64,000 nt of DNA, taken from the NCBI GenBank assembly GCA_003054695.1, contig QAZA01000056.1, positions 186,001-250,000 of the forward strand. Direction: 5' to 3'. Numbering within the stretch: position 1 is the stretch's first letter; every line of letters starts with the position of its first letter. Positions 35,401-44,300 of the stretch are shown in pieces. Position numbers and translations under genes: made by a program. The DNA is from Verrucomicrobia bacterium LW23. Its GTDB lineage: Bacteria; Verrucomicrobiota; Verrucomicrobiia; Methylacidiphilales; UBA1321. The notes under the pieces were generated by a model. That model did not search any database. It was not told the DNA's origin and saw only the letters and a program-made list of their open reading frames with translations.

Positions 35401-36388
35401 GGCGGACGAAGGCGACCTGGGCGGTACCTACGCGGGCTACTATCAGCTGGAGTACACCGGCACCGGCCCCTCCGCGCTGCCCGGGCCTACCTTTTACTCT
35501 CCCAACCGGCTGGTGCCCTCCGCCGCTATGTTTGGCAGCCTCCCCAGCGGCGTGTTTGCCAAAAAGAACTGGCAGACGCTGCTCTTTCGCCCCGGCCCGG
35601 CCAACCACCCCGGCCTGGGCACCAGCACCGTCGGCGGCAACAACGGCCCTCCCTACAGCACCGTGCCGGATCACGTGCTGCTGGACTGGTTTAACATGCC
35701 CGTGGTGGAGCCCTACGCCATCAGCGAGCCGATGAGCACAGCCGGGCGGGTAAACATGAACTACCAGATTGTGCCCTTCACCTACATCAACCGCGATACG
35801 GGCATCCGAGCGGTGCTGAAGAGCGAGCAGCAACTGACGGTGCCGGACTCGTCCGCCTCCACCTACAAATACGTCGGCAACTCCTCCAGCGCGCCCACAA
35901 GCAACGCCACCAACCAGGCCTGGCGCCAGCCGCTGAACATGGAGGAGACCCTGCTGGGCTTCCGCAACCGCCTGACAGGCAAGCAGGATCTCTTCCGCAG
36001 CGCCACAGAGATCTGCGACCTGCACCTCGTCCCCACCGGCGCCACCCTGGCCGGCATGGGCACCTACTGGAACACCCGCAAACTGGTGGGCGACAACAGC
36101 CGGGAGCGCCCGTACGCCAACATCTACCCGCGGCTAACCACCAAAAGCAACACCTATACCATCCACTTCCGCGCCCAGGTGCTAAAGAAAAAGCGTAACA
36201 GCGACGCCGCCGTGTGGACCGAATCCGAAGACATGGTAACGAGCGAATACCGCGGCTCCCAAACCATCGAGCGCTACATCGACCCCAACAACCGGCAAAT
36301 CCCCGACTACACCGACCCCGCCGTCACCACCCCCATCAGCAACTTCTACCACATCCGCGTAGTGCAAAGTAAGGAATTCGCCCCATAA
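32411..36388 (+). CDS. Verru_Chthon cassette protein A
   Basis: 1325 residues from the ATG at 32411. I recognise the family from the pilin-like N-terminus GRRGFTLVLVLASLVLL followed by AFLSGSNTEMRASKSYAEG, and from AWASQPGMIRTYD near residue 100, all typical of this verrucomicrobial family. The residue at +5 after the cleavage Gly is Leu rather than Glu, as in GspK-type minor pseudopilins, so it may cap a fibre. The rest is a very large Gly/Thr/Asn-rich beta domain (for example NTASEGTFSDVPRVYGP, RLNAAFFITLFDPSQG). I infer an exported, membrane-anchored or fibre-tip protein. Related cassette genes B-D are not adjacent; one B-type gene is at 52805. Confidence 0.88.
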   Translation: MHLTSITSFVKALTGRQLSRADGRGRRGFTLVLVLASLVLLSALIIAFLSGSNTEMRASKSYAEGVSARLLAQSATSLVRSQLAEATRGVEDDLVTPQAWASQPGMIRTYDVNGLPVRSYKLYSWSNLTTLGNFDSTAAGEAVPADWYARPALFTDLNQPVRIKSGATVKSVYPIIDGNGLTYTLSGVPGVTGAKTYPNAAGTAPDIDGFWVANAPADSTAATGLANPVPMPVGWLYQLQDGTIVAPTAGMGDSINVTGASANNPIVGRFAFWTDDESCKLNINTASEGTFSDVPRVYGPADWKQGQYLAAQKEFQRYPGHPAMTSLSTVLKKPSATMTDQQWAEKLYAMLPRTKPGGSLGGTVTTPATPGGIGLKSERLFATVDEVVYSPLRTGETAGDADYTTAASGPAPLNADNINRAKFFLTANSRSPDVNQFNKPRVCIWPITLDKSSGEELKTPFDQLIAFCSTMRNDLPEPYSYYFRRQNHDSSTNDLPNAKTPAGLGRNRALLDYLRTLAGQTIPGLGGSFAAKYATSNPLGGGGTDCDQILTEIFDYIRSTNLRDSSMWTGPVAPTPSPYYAWAGEFTQNLYGYTTDVNKKVTYNALPGVGQVVPIEDQTNGTRGFGRFPTVQSGMLHFLGADVFESNGAAISGSPRQQPTDRSHLIRLNAAFFITLFDPSQGVVLAKPWYSVTVEGLENFTWGGVNMGFPTGEVGYGSPITYSLGQHTFFGGLQHMNACIQGQGWNFKCVSKATGPTAGLMPDVPVDNNGFGGFAFTGGDVTIRIYRKDINGNRTGDAIQTVVMNFPNATFPAPKLAPAAVENVTSWTGTKDGTKYNFRTYLGNGRLNANESLAKFSSKDTVRAVVATPGDIRLLACQKNPPKDLYKPHPNYFNMPAATTPNNGHRHAHMVRTGMGHTYWGATGGKLVNVSYPGYASQYTNNDELDTSTCVFGLWNSGSPPRDADVPSTTGVTQDNGVAADWDNGLANLKDGPYINKADEGDLGGTYAGYYQLEYTGTGPSALPGPTFYSPNRLVPSAAMFGSLPSGVFAKKNWQTLLFRPGPANHPGLGTSTVGGNNGPPYSTVPDHVLLDWFNMPVVEPYAISEPMSTAGRVNMNYQIVPFTYINRDTGIRAVLKSEQQLTVPDSSASTYKYVGNSSSAPTSNATNQAWRQPLNMEETLLGFRNRLTGKQDLFRSATEICDLHLVPTGATLAGMGTYWNTRKLVGDNSRERPYANIYPRLTTKSNTYTIHFRAQVLKKKRNSDAAVWTESEDMVTSEYRGSQTIERYIDPNNRQIPDYTDPAVTTPISNFYHIRVVQSKEFAP

Positions 36389-36862
36389 TGCGGAGCGCGC
36401 TGTCGGGATCGCCGCGCCGAGCCTCGAGAACCTCAAAGAGGTTACAGGAGAGGCGCTAAACCATGGATCAGAACCAAAGGCTTCAATGGGGCGCTCTCAG
36501 ATGAGCGCGGAAGCCCCCCCGAGCACCACTTTTAATCGCACCCCGCAAAGAACTGGCGGCCGATGGCCGATACGTTCCGCACAGTGGCGCTCAGGCCGTA
36601 ACGGCTGCACGCTCAGGTACAGGCCGCACAGGCCCGCCATCGTACCGTCGACAGCTCCCGCAGCGCCGTCCGTTGCCGGATGCAACGCTACATTGCCGTC
36701 GGGTGGCCAGATTTTCCGGCTCGGCCCTAACTCCGGCCTTGCCGCCGGGCGTTTGCCGTGTTTCTGTACTTTTCTTTTGCGCGATGCGGTGCTACACCTG
36801 CCCCTTACGCCTGACGCCTTCTTTTTCTTTGCTTCTTTGACATTGCAACCGCCATCTGCCTT
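36389..36862. other. Intergenic stretch before nusB, no gene recognised
   Basis: About 474 bases with no convincing gene on either strand. A TTGACA occurs at 36837-36842, but the matching -10 position would overlap the nusB start, so I do not call it a promoter. No tRNA fold or terminator with a T run was found after the cassette A gene. Confidence 0.5.
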
Positions 36863-37489
36863 ATGGGAACTCGCCGCCAGGGACGCGAATGTGCCGTCCA
36901 ATTTCTTTATCAGTTCGATCTCAACCCCACCGAGGACCGGCTGGTGGCGTGGAACCGATTCTGGAAGATGACGGATGCCAGCCAGGCCACCCGCTCGTTT
37001 GCGGAGGGGCTGGGCAATGGCGTGCTGGATAAAATCGCGCAAATTGATGAGAAAATCCGCGCGCTGGCCGATAACTGGGACCTTAACCGCCTGGCCGTGG
37101 TGGACCGCAACATCCTGCGCCTGGCTATTTTCGAGATGTGTTTTCGCGACGACATCCCGCCCGTTGTGTCGATTAACGAGGCGATTGAAATCGCCAAGCG
37201 CTACAGCACGGAGGACTCCGGCCGCTTCGTCAACGGCATCCTCGACGAGGTGAAGAAGGAGCTGCTGCGCCCCGCCCGCCACGCCAGCGGGGCCACCCCC
37301 GGCGGCGCTGCGGCCGTGGTGCCGGAGGCCGCCCGTGCCAAGGCGCGCATCCCCGCCCCGCCGGAGCCCGCAGGCGAGGAGCTCCCCCCCGGCGCCATAT
37401 TGGTGGAGGGGGACGATGATGATGCGGCCGCCGAGAAGCTGCCCGCCGACTTCTCCCCCGGCGCCGGCCGCAGGGAGGACGCCCCGTGA
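36863..37489 (+). CDS. nusB: Transcription antitermination factor NusB
   Basis: RNA-binding factor that with NusE/S10 joins boxA RNA in rRNA antitermination. It has 208 residues; the first ~135 are the all-helical NusB domain (RRQGRECAVQFLYQFDLN, NWDLNRLAVVDRNILRLAIFE, PPVVSINEAIEIAKRYSTED, FVNGILDEV). The remaining ~70 residues are a Pro/Ala/Glu-rich tail with an acidic DDDDAAAEK segment that ordinary NusB proteins lack. The stop overlaps the GTG start of ftsY in a GTGA, so the two are translationally coupled. Confidence 0.95.
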   Translation: MGTRRQGRECAVQFLYQFDLNPTEDRLVAWNRFWKMTDASQATRSFAEGLGNGVLDKIAQIDEKIRALADNWDLNRLAVVDRNILRLAIFEMCFRDDIPPVVSINEAIEIAKRYSTEDSGRFVNGILDEVKKELLRPARHASGATPGGAAAVVPEAARAKARIPAPPEPAGEELPPGAILVEGDDDDAAAEKLPADFSPGAGRREDAP

Positions 37490-38394
37490 GTTTCTGGAAG
37501 CGCCTGATTACCAAGTTCTTTCCGCCCGCCGGCGGCGTGCTCGACTGGGAGGCGCTGCTGCTGGAGGCCGACCTTGGCCTGACGCTGACGATGCGTCTTG
37601 TGGAAATGCTGGAGAAGCAGGCACTTACGCGCGATATCCCGCGCGCCCAGCAACTGATTCGCGAGGAGCTGTACCAGCTGCTTAAAAGCCCGCCGCCCAT
37701 CCCCGTGCTGGGCAAGCCGTTTGTTATCCTGATGGTGGGCGTGAACGGAAGTGGCAAAACCACAACGATTTCCAAGCTGACCAAGCGCGCGCTGGGCCAG
37801 GAGAAAAGCGTGTATCTCGGCGCCGCCGATACCTTCCGCGCCGCGGCGGTAGACCAGTTGCAGGTGTGGGCCGACCGCCTGAATGTTCCGATCTACGCAG
37901 GTGCGCAGGGGGCCGATCCGGCCAGTGTCGCGTTTAAATCCTACGAGGCCGCGACTGCCGCCGGGAGCGATGTACTGCTGATCGACACTGCCGGACGGCA
38001 GGCCAATAAGAGCAACCTGATGCTGGAGCTGGGCAAGGTCAAACGCATTATCCAGCGCAAGAATGAGGAGGCGCCGCATCAGATATGGCTGGTGGTGGAT
38101 GGCTCCACCGGCAGCAATGTGCTGTCGCAAGCCAAGGAATTCCATGAAGCTGTGGGACTTACGGGCCTCATCATGACCAAGCTGGACGGCAGCGCCAAAG
38201 GCGGGATGATTGCCGCCGTGAAGGCCGAGCTGGGTCTGAGCACCCTGTACCTGGGCCGGGGCGAGACGCCCGACGCGCTGGAACCCTTCCACGCCCGGCG
38301 TTACGTGGAGGAGTTCTTTGGCGACGGGGACGGAGAGGGAGCCGCGGCAAAAGGCGGCACAAGCGCTGGAGCCGGGCAGCTTGCACGCCGTTAG
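37486..38394 (+). CDS. ftsY: Signal recognition particle receptor FtsY
   Basis: SRP receptor GTPase that docks ribosome-SRP complexes at the inner membrane. It has 302 residues from a GTG start. The N domain (about 1-75) is followed by the G domain with P-loop GVNGSGKT (85-92), ADTFRAAAVDQLQVWADR, DTAGRQANKSNLM (usually R-L-H-N-K), TKLDGSAKGG and GRGETPDALEPF. The acidic A domain of E. coli FtsY is absent, as in many bacteria. The end is Gly/Ala-rich. It is coupled to nusB by a 4-base overlap. Confidence 0.96.
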   Translation: MSFWKRLITKFFPPAGGVLDWEALLLEADLGLTLTMRLVEMLEKQALTRDIPRAQQLIREELYQLLKSPPPIPVLGKPFVILMVGVNGSGKTTTISKLTKRALGQEKSVYLGAADTFRAAAVDQLQVWADRLNVPIYAGAQGADPASVAFKSYEAATAAGSDVLLIDTAGRQANKSNLMLELGKVKRIIQRKNEEAPHQIWLVVDGSTGSNVLSQAKEFHEAVGLTGLIMTKLDGSAKGGMIAAVKAELGLSTLYLGRGETPDALEPFHARRYVEEFFGDGDGEGAAAKGGTSAGAGQLARR

Positions 38395-38570
38395 AGCGGC
38401 TCCGCTCGGTAGTGTCAACGTTCGACTACCGTGGAGAACACTCCCTTTTCCCCTCCGTGTTTTCCGTGGTTAAAAAACCAACTTTTGAACTGATATTGGA
38501 CCACGGAAAACACGTGATGCACGGATGGGAGTACGATGCGAGCTCGGATGTCGACAGCCTCGATGCTTCT

Positions 38571-39596
38571 CTAAGGGGCAGCTGTGGCGGGTGGCGTTGG
38601 CGCGGTTGCAACCGGTGCCGGGGGCGCGGGGGGATTGGTGATGTTCCTTACAAACTGCCGCATGAGGATGGTGCTGCCTTCTACGATGCTAGTGTGCGTC
38701 AGGCCGCCCATCTCGTAGAACTCCACCGTGGGGTGGCCGAGGTTTTTGAGGCTGATGGCGAAGAATTCGTTCTCCTCCACGCGGCTTTTGTACTCCACCC
38801 GGCGGTCGCCGGTGATGAGGCAGATGGGAGGGAGATCCTTGCGCGCCCAGTGTAGCGGCGCCCAGGCGTCGACGACGGGGCGGAACTCGGGGCCGGTGTC
38901 GCCGTTCAGCTTCTTGACGAGGAAATGGGTGGTGACCTGCGCGCTGACGGGCATGACGCCGGCCAGGTCCATGGCCGTAAGTCCGTGCGCCTTAAGCCAT
39001 TGCGGGTCCATCGCCACCATGGCCGCCAGGTAGCCGCCCGCGGAGTGGCCGGCCAGGAACACCTTCCTGGGGTCGCCGCCATATTTGTGGATATTGCGTA
39101 GCGTCCATGCCGTGGCGGCCGCGGCGTCCTCAAAAAACGCCGGCATTGCGGCGTGGGGCGAGAGCCGGTAGCCCACGGCCACCATTGCAATCTCCTTCTC
39201 CTTCATCGTGCCGGGGATGCCCCGTTTGCCCCCGGTAAGCCCGCCGCCGTGCAGCCAGATCACCGTGGCAAAGCCGGGGCGATTGGTGGGGTGATAGAGG
39301 TCGAGCCGGCACTTCTCTTTCTGATACGCGTCGGCCTTTGCCGCGGCATCGCCCTCGTAGTAAAAGATATCCTTCTCCGTCGCGTACTCCGCAGGCGGGG
39401 CCTTGGGTTTCTCCGTCGTCGTTGTCGGCGCGTTGGTGGCGACCGGTGGCGGAGCGGCGGCGGAACTTTGCTCCTGCTGCTGGGCAACTGCCACGCCCGG
39501 CAAAGCCATTACGCCAAAGACAGCCGCCACGAGAAGCATGGAGCGCAGAGGCGAAATCGGCCGGCAAGGGAGAGTCGAAAGGGGATAGTGCTTCAT
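38571..39596 (-). CDS. Secreted alpha/beta hydrolase (esterase-like)
   Basis: 341 residues from the ATG at 39596 with a signal peptide (SMLLVAAVFGVMALPGVAVA). After a Pro/Thr-rich linker containing ATNAPTTTTEKPKAPP, the hydrolase domain begins with DIFYYEGD and LDLYHPTN, then the oxyanion motif WLHGGGLTGGKRG, the nucleophile elbow AGHSAGGY, an acid residue in LITGDRRVEYKSR and His in LTHTSI. This is the layout of BD-FAE/carboxylesterase-type exported enzymes. The substrate is unknown; polysaccharide acetyl or feruloyl esters are possible. It ends in another Pro/Ala run. Confidence 0.85.
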   Translation of the reverse strand: MKHYPLSTLPCRPISPLRSMLLVAAVFGVMALPGVAVAQQQEQSSAAAPPPVATNAPTTTTEKPKAPPAEYATEKDIFYYEGDAAAKADAYQKEKCRLDLYHPTNRPGFATVIWLHGGGLTGGKRGIPGTMKEKEIAMVAVGYRLSPHAAMPAFFEDAAAATAWTLRNIHKYGGDPRKVFLAGHSAGGYLAAMVAMDPQWLKAHGLTAMDLAGVMPVSAQVTTHFLVKKLNGDTGPEFRPVVDAWAPLHWARKDLPPICLITGDRRVEYKSRVEENEFFAISLKNLGHPTVEFYEMGGLTHTSIVEGSTILMRQFVRNITNPPAPPAPVATAPTPPATAAP

Positions 39597-39935
39597 GGCA
39601 AAAAGTAGCAAAAGCGAAACTCTACAGCCCTCATCAGTCCTTACGCGACAAAAAAGCGCGACCCAATGCTTCATTCCGCTTCCGCCATTATCCCCACTTA
39701 GCGGCTTTGTCCCCCTTCGTGCGAAATATTCCCCTTCGGTTCAGAGGACGGACGGCGGATGCGGAATATTTCGCACGAAGGGGGGGACAAAGCCGCTAAG
39801 TGGGGATAATGGCGGAGAGGGAAGGGAGGTGGTGTGGATATTCAACGTGCTTTGGTTTGCCTGCACATTCGCCAACTCCCCGTCCCCCGCGCCCCAGCTT
39901 GCATTCCTTCCGCGCGCACGGTATCATCCGCTCCT
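39597..39935. other. Divergent intergenic region dominated by a large inverted repeat
   Basis: About 339 bases between the hydrolase and queH starts. Its middle is the long inverted repeat listed separately. An open frame crosses the repeat, but its product resembles nothing known and includes the repeat arms, so I do not call it a gene. Confidence 0.55.
39681..39816. repeat. Long inverted repeat with 52/54-base arms
   Basis: Left arm 39681-39732 is the reverse complement of 39763-39816, except that the C run has 5 bases on the left and the matching G run has 7 on the right. The spacer is 30 bases. The arms contain TTAGCGGCTTTGTC and TTCGTGCGAAATATT. It lies between two divergent genes and could fold as a long RNA or DNA hairpin. 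There are no obvious target-site duplications and no transposase. Confidence 0.9.
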
Positions 39936-40604
39936 GTGACCCCCTTCGTTATTGATCCCCCGCCCAATGGAGAGCGCCGCGTGCTGCTGCACTCGTGCTG
40001 TGCCCCGTGCGCGGGCGAAGTGATGGAGGCGATGTCGCGCGCCGGGGTGGAGTACACGATCTTCTTCTACAATCCCAATATCCACCCGCGCGACGAATAC
40101 GAGTTGCGCAAAACGGAAAACATCCGCTTTGCGGAAAAATGCGGCGTCCCGTTCATCGACGCCGACTATGACAAGGACAACTGGTTTGCCCGAGTAAAAG
40201 GCCTGGAGTGGGAGCCCGAGCGCGGCGCCCGCTGCATGGCATGCTTCGACATGCGCTTTGAACGCACCGCCCTCTACGCCGCGGAGCACGGCTTCAGCGT
40301 CATTACCAGCTGCCTCGGTATCTCGCGCTGGAAGAACATGGAGCAGATTAACGGCTGCGGCGAGCGCGCGGCCGCCCGCTACCCGGGCATGCTCTACTGG
40401 ACCTACAACTGGCGCAAAAAAGGCGGCGCAGCACGCATGCTGGAGATCAGCAAACGCGAACAGTTTTACCAGCAGGAATACTGCGGCTGCATCTACTCCC
40501 TGCGCGACACCAACGCCCACCGCGTAGCCAATGGCCGCGATAAAATCACCCGCGGCGTGCACTACTACGGCACGGCCACGGAGACCCAAGGTTCCTGCGC
40601 GTAA
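39936..40604 (+). CDS. queH: Epoxyqueuosine reductase QueH
   Basis: Reduces epoxyqueuosine to queuosine in tRNA, the last step of the pathway; QueH is the cofactor-distinct alternative to QueG. The best start is GTG at 39936 (222 residues), leaving a short lead before [10 protein letters not shown] (Cys21, 22, 25). Other conserved cysteines are in [12 protein letters not shown] (100, 103) and EYCGCIYS (183, 185), giving the iron-sulfur and second metal ligands of the family. The segment [15 protein letters not shown] is also typical. A longer in-frame start is possible. QueA is at 27738, so both late steps are in this window. Confidence 0.92.
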   Translation: MTPFVIDPPPNGERRVLLHSCCAPCAGEVMEAMSRAGVEYTIFFYNPNIHPRDEYELRKTENIRFAEKCGVPFIDADYDKDNWFARVKGLEWEPERGARCMACFDMRFERTALYAAEHGFSVITSCLGISRWKNMEQINGCGERAAARYPGMLYWTYNWRKKGGAARMLEISKREQFYQQEYCGCIYSLRDTNAHRVANGRDKITRGVHYYGTATETQGSCA

Positions 40605-40656
40605 GATAAGGAGTAGAGAATAGCGAGGCAAGGCGGCTGCAATTGAACTTGAGGAT

Positions 40657-41109
40657 ATGGCCAACAAACCCGAGTTCCGCAGCCGCGCCCCAGGCATCGC
40701 CATCACTCTCGCCTGCGCGCTGCTTCTCTACGTGCTGAGCATGGTTCCCATCGGCCGCCTCTACCTGGGCGGTTACCTTGCACCCGATACCTGGCACGAG
40801 CGCACCCTGGTAACCTTTTACGCGCCAGTGCTTTACGTGGTGGCCCGATGGGAGCCGCTCTACAATCTTACCGTGGCCTACAGCCGCTTTCTGGAGCCGC
40901 TCATCCCCCCGGCGGAGGACCCGCGCGAGATCCGGCGGATTGTCACCACCATGGGCGGCTACGTCAAAACCCACACATGGTGGGCCTATGAGCGCACCGC
41001 CCTTTTTCGCGAGCGCCTTATGCTGGCCATCGAAAGCAAATCGCTCGACGCCGTGGCCGAAGCCAGGGAGGAGTTCATCAACCACGCGCCCAGCAACCGC
41101 GCGGAGTAA
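40657..41109 (+). CDS. Small membrane protein, paralogue of the gene at 51444
   Basis: 150 residues with one clear transmembrane segment near the start (GIAITLACALLLYVLSMVP) followed by IGRLYLGGYLAPDTWHERTLVTFYAP, which may be partly membrane-embedded, and a helical cytoplasmic end (EAREEFINHAP). GAGG sits a few bases before the ATG. The stretch YVLSMVPIGRLYLGGYL is shared with the protein at 51444-51965 (YVLSMVPVGRMFMAGWI), and the following W-x-E-R-T is common to both. The two are therefore paralogues of an unnamed family. It lies 52 bases after queH. Confidence 0.7.
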   Translation: MANKPEFRSRAPGIAITLACALLLYVLSMVPIGRLYLGGYLAPDTWHERTLVTFYAPVLYVVARWEPLYNLTVAYSRFLEPLIPPAEDPREIRRIVTTMGGYVKTHTWWAYERTALFRERLMLAIESKSLDAVAEAREEFINHAPSNRAE

Positions 41110-41347
41110 GAGCCCTGCGCCTTGAGTCGAAGCAGCGCTTCTCTGCCACCGCAATTGCCACCGAAACCCCATCCAGTTCCCGGCCCGTCCAGGGTTAACG
41201 TTTGCCTTCTGCCCTAAACACAATACACTCGCATAACGCCGTGCGCCTTCGGGCCAACGGACCTGCTGCGTTTACAGACCGCAACGCTCTGCGCCCTTGC
41301 TCCACGGCAGTCCCGGCACTCCCACGGCTCCCTCTCCGCTCCCGTCC

Positions 41348-44300
41348 ATGACGCTCTCCGATCTCTCCATCCGCCGCCCCGTCTTTGCGTGGATGCTGAT
41401 GATCGCCCTGATGGTCTTCGGCGGCATTTGCCTGCCGCGCCTCGGTGTCAGCACGTTGCCGGACATCACCCAGCCCATCCTCACCGTCAACGTCGTCTGG
41501 CCGGGCGCGGCGCCGGAGCTGATGGAGAGCGAAATCGCCAACAAGCTGGAGGACGCGTGCATCTCCGTGCAGGGGATCACCAATATCACCACCACGCTGC
41601 GCCAGGGCATGTGCAGCCTTAAGCTGGAGTTCCACGTCGATCGCAACATCGACGCCGCCCTGCAGGAGACCAACAGCCGCATCCGCGCCGTGGACCTGCC
41701 CGAAGGCGCCGACCCGCCCACCATCATGAAGTTTAACGAGGAAGACTCGCCCTTCATGTGGCTCGCCGTTACGTCGGATCTCCCTTTCTCCCAGCTGGTT
41801 ACGTTTGTGGATCAACGCATCCGCGACCGCTTTCTCATCGTCCCTGGCGTCGGCAACGTCGTTATGGGCGGCTGGGCCGACCGCACCCTGCGCGTGCGCG
41901 TGGACGCCGAAAAGCTGCGTAAATACGACCTCACCATCCTGGACGTACGCGCCACCCTGCAGCGCGAAAATAACGAAAGCGCCGCCGGCTACCTGGAGGG
42001 CCGCAACCAGGAGCTGAACGTGCGCGTAATGGGCGAGGCGATGAGCCCCGAGCAAATGCGCGACGTCCTCATCACCACCCGGGGCGGCGCCTCCATCCAC
42101 AACTCCCACATCCGCCTGGGCGACGTGGCCACCGTAGAGGACGGCGTGGCCGATGTGCGCGCAATGAATCGCACCAACGGCGTGCGCGGCATCGGCCTGG
42201 GAGTACAGAAGCAGCGCGGCTATAATGAGGTACAGGTAGCGCACGATGTCATCGAGACGATGCATCAGATAAACAAGGAGATTCCGAAAGAAATCCGCAT
42301 CAGCATTAACTTTGACCGCAGTGTGTTTACGGAGGAAGCCATCCGCGAGACCTGGTTTACGCTGATCATGTCGGGCATCGTAACGGGCGTCGTGTGCTGG
42401 GCGTTCCTGGGTTCGTGGCGCAGCACCTTTAATGTGCTGATCTCCATACCCACCTCCGTTCTGGGTTCATTCATTGTGCTCTATGTAATGAATTTCACCC
42501 TGAACTTCTTTACATTACTCGCCCTGTCCCTCGCTATAGGCATAGTCGTCGACGATGCTATCATGGTACTGGAGAACATCGTTCGTCACTACCACATGGG
42601 CAAAACCGCCCGCCAGGCCGCGCTGGAGGGCACGCGCGAAATCACCTTTGCGGCCACGGCGGCCACCGTCGCCATCGTGGCCATCTTCCTCCCTGTCGCG
42701 TTCGCGCCCGGGCTCATCGGCAAGTTCCTTTTCCAGTTCGGCGTCACCATTTCCACGGCGGTGTTACTCTCTCTGCTGGAGAGTATTACGCTTACGCCCA
42801 TGCGTTGCTCGCAGATCATGACCGCCAAGGAGGACGAAAGCCGTTTCGCCCGCGTCGTCAACTGGATCTTCGACCACATCTCCGCCCTTTACGGACGCAC
42901 GCTGGAGTTCGCCATCAGCTACCGCTGGCTGACAATAGCGGTATCGCTCGTCGCCGTGGCCGGCATGCTCAGCTTGCTGCCCCTGTTGCGCGCGGAAATC
43001 AGCCCCGGCCAGGACGCCGGCGTTTTAATCGTAGAGTGGGAGACGCCCGTCGGCTCTTCTCTTGAGTTTACTGCAGAACGTATTGCCCACGCCGAAGCCT
43101 TTTTAAAGAAGCAGCCGTACATCCGCCAGTTTATGGCAAATGTAGGAGGCCTGGAAGGCGGACGTAGCAACGCCGGCATGTGCTTTATTTCTCTTGTGCC
43201 TAAACACAACCGCAAAGTAACGCACATGGAAATAATGGAGCTGTTGCGCGCGGAATTTGCAAAAATTAAAGATCTGAAAAGCAGTGTATTCGATCCAACC
43301 CAGAAAGCCTTTAGCAACAAGCGAGGAAGCAAAATAGAGCTTGCGCTACAAGGTCGCGACTACCAGAAACTGGCGCAATATAGTAAGGAAATTGTAAAGC
43401 GATTGAAAGAGACCGGCCTGGTTCAGGATGTCGATACCAATTACAAGGAAGGCGCCAACGAGCTGCACGTCTTCCCCGACCGCGAACTCGCCGCCCGCAG
43501 CAACGTGCCCGTTTCCGCCATTGCCGAGACGATAAACACGGCCATCGGGGGCATCCGCGTCGGCAAATTCACCAAAGACGACCGCCGCTACGACGTCAAC
43601 CTGCGCTTGCAAAACAGCCAGTGGACCACCCCCAGGGACCTTGAGCTCCTGACGGTGCGCACCCGCTACGGCGAGCTCGTACCGCTCACCAGCGTCTGCC
43701 GCTTCGAGGTTAAGCCAAAGCTCACCAGCATCACGCGCGAGAACCGCACGCGCAGCATCACCCTCTACATGGACATCAAGCCGGGCGTTTCCCAGGTCAC
43801 CGCCACCGAGCGCGCCCGGCAAATCTCGCGCGAGGTGATGCAGGAGGACGGCTACGGCGTGCTCGATACCGGCTCCGCCGCCGCGATGGCCGAAGCGGGG
43901 CAGGGCTTCATGATTATCATGGGCATGGGTTTCCTTATTTCGTACATAGTTCTGGCCGTGCAGTTCAACAGCTTTATCCATCCATTTACGGTGCTGGTGG
44001 CTGTGCTTTATACAATACCAGGCGCGATTATAAGTCTGGTTATTACCAATAACAGTTTCAACCTGTACAGCGGCATTGGCTTCATTCTATTGATGGGTAT
44101 TGTCAAGAAAAACGCTATCCTTTTAGTGGAGTTCTTTAACCGCAAGCGCTTTGAGGAACACCTCCCCCTGCGCCAGGCCATTCTGCAGGGCGGCCCCATC
44201 CGCCTGCGCCCTATCGTTATGACAACAAGCGCGGCGGTTGCCGCTGCAGTGCCCGCCGCGTTAGGTATAGGCCCAGGGGCCGAGGTACGCGTGCCGCTGG

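Noticed and set aside
33389-36025. An 878-codon open frame on the minus strand opposite cassette protein A
   Set aside because: It is the complement of a GC-rich coding region and has no domain, signal or start that looks real.
36837-36865. A TTGACA that could be a -35 box before nusB
   Set aside because: The -10 at the right distance would overlap the nusB start codon and is a poor match (CTTATG).
39595-39939. An open frame crossing the long inverted repeat
   Set aside because: Its product consists largely of translated repeat arms and resembles no protein.
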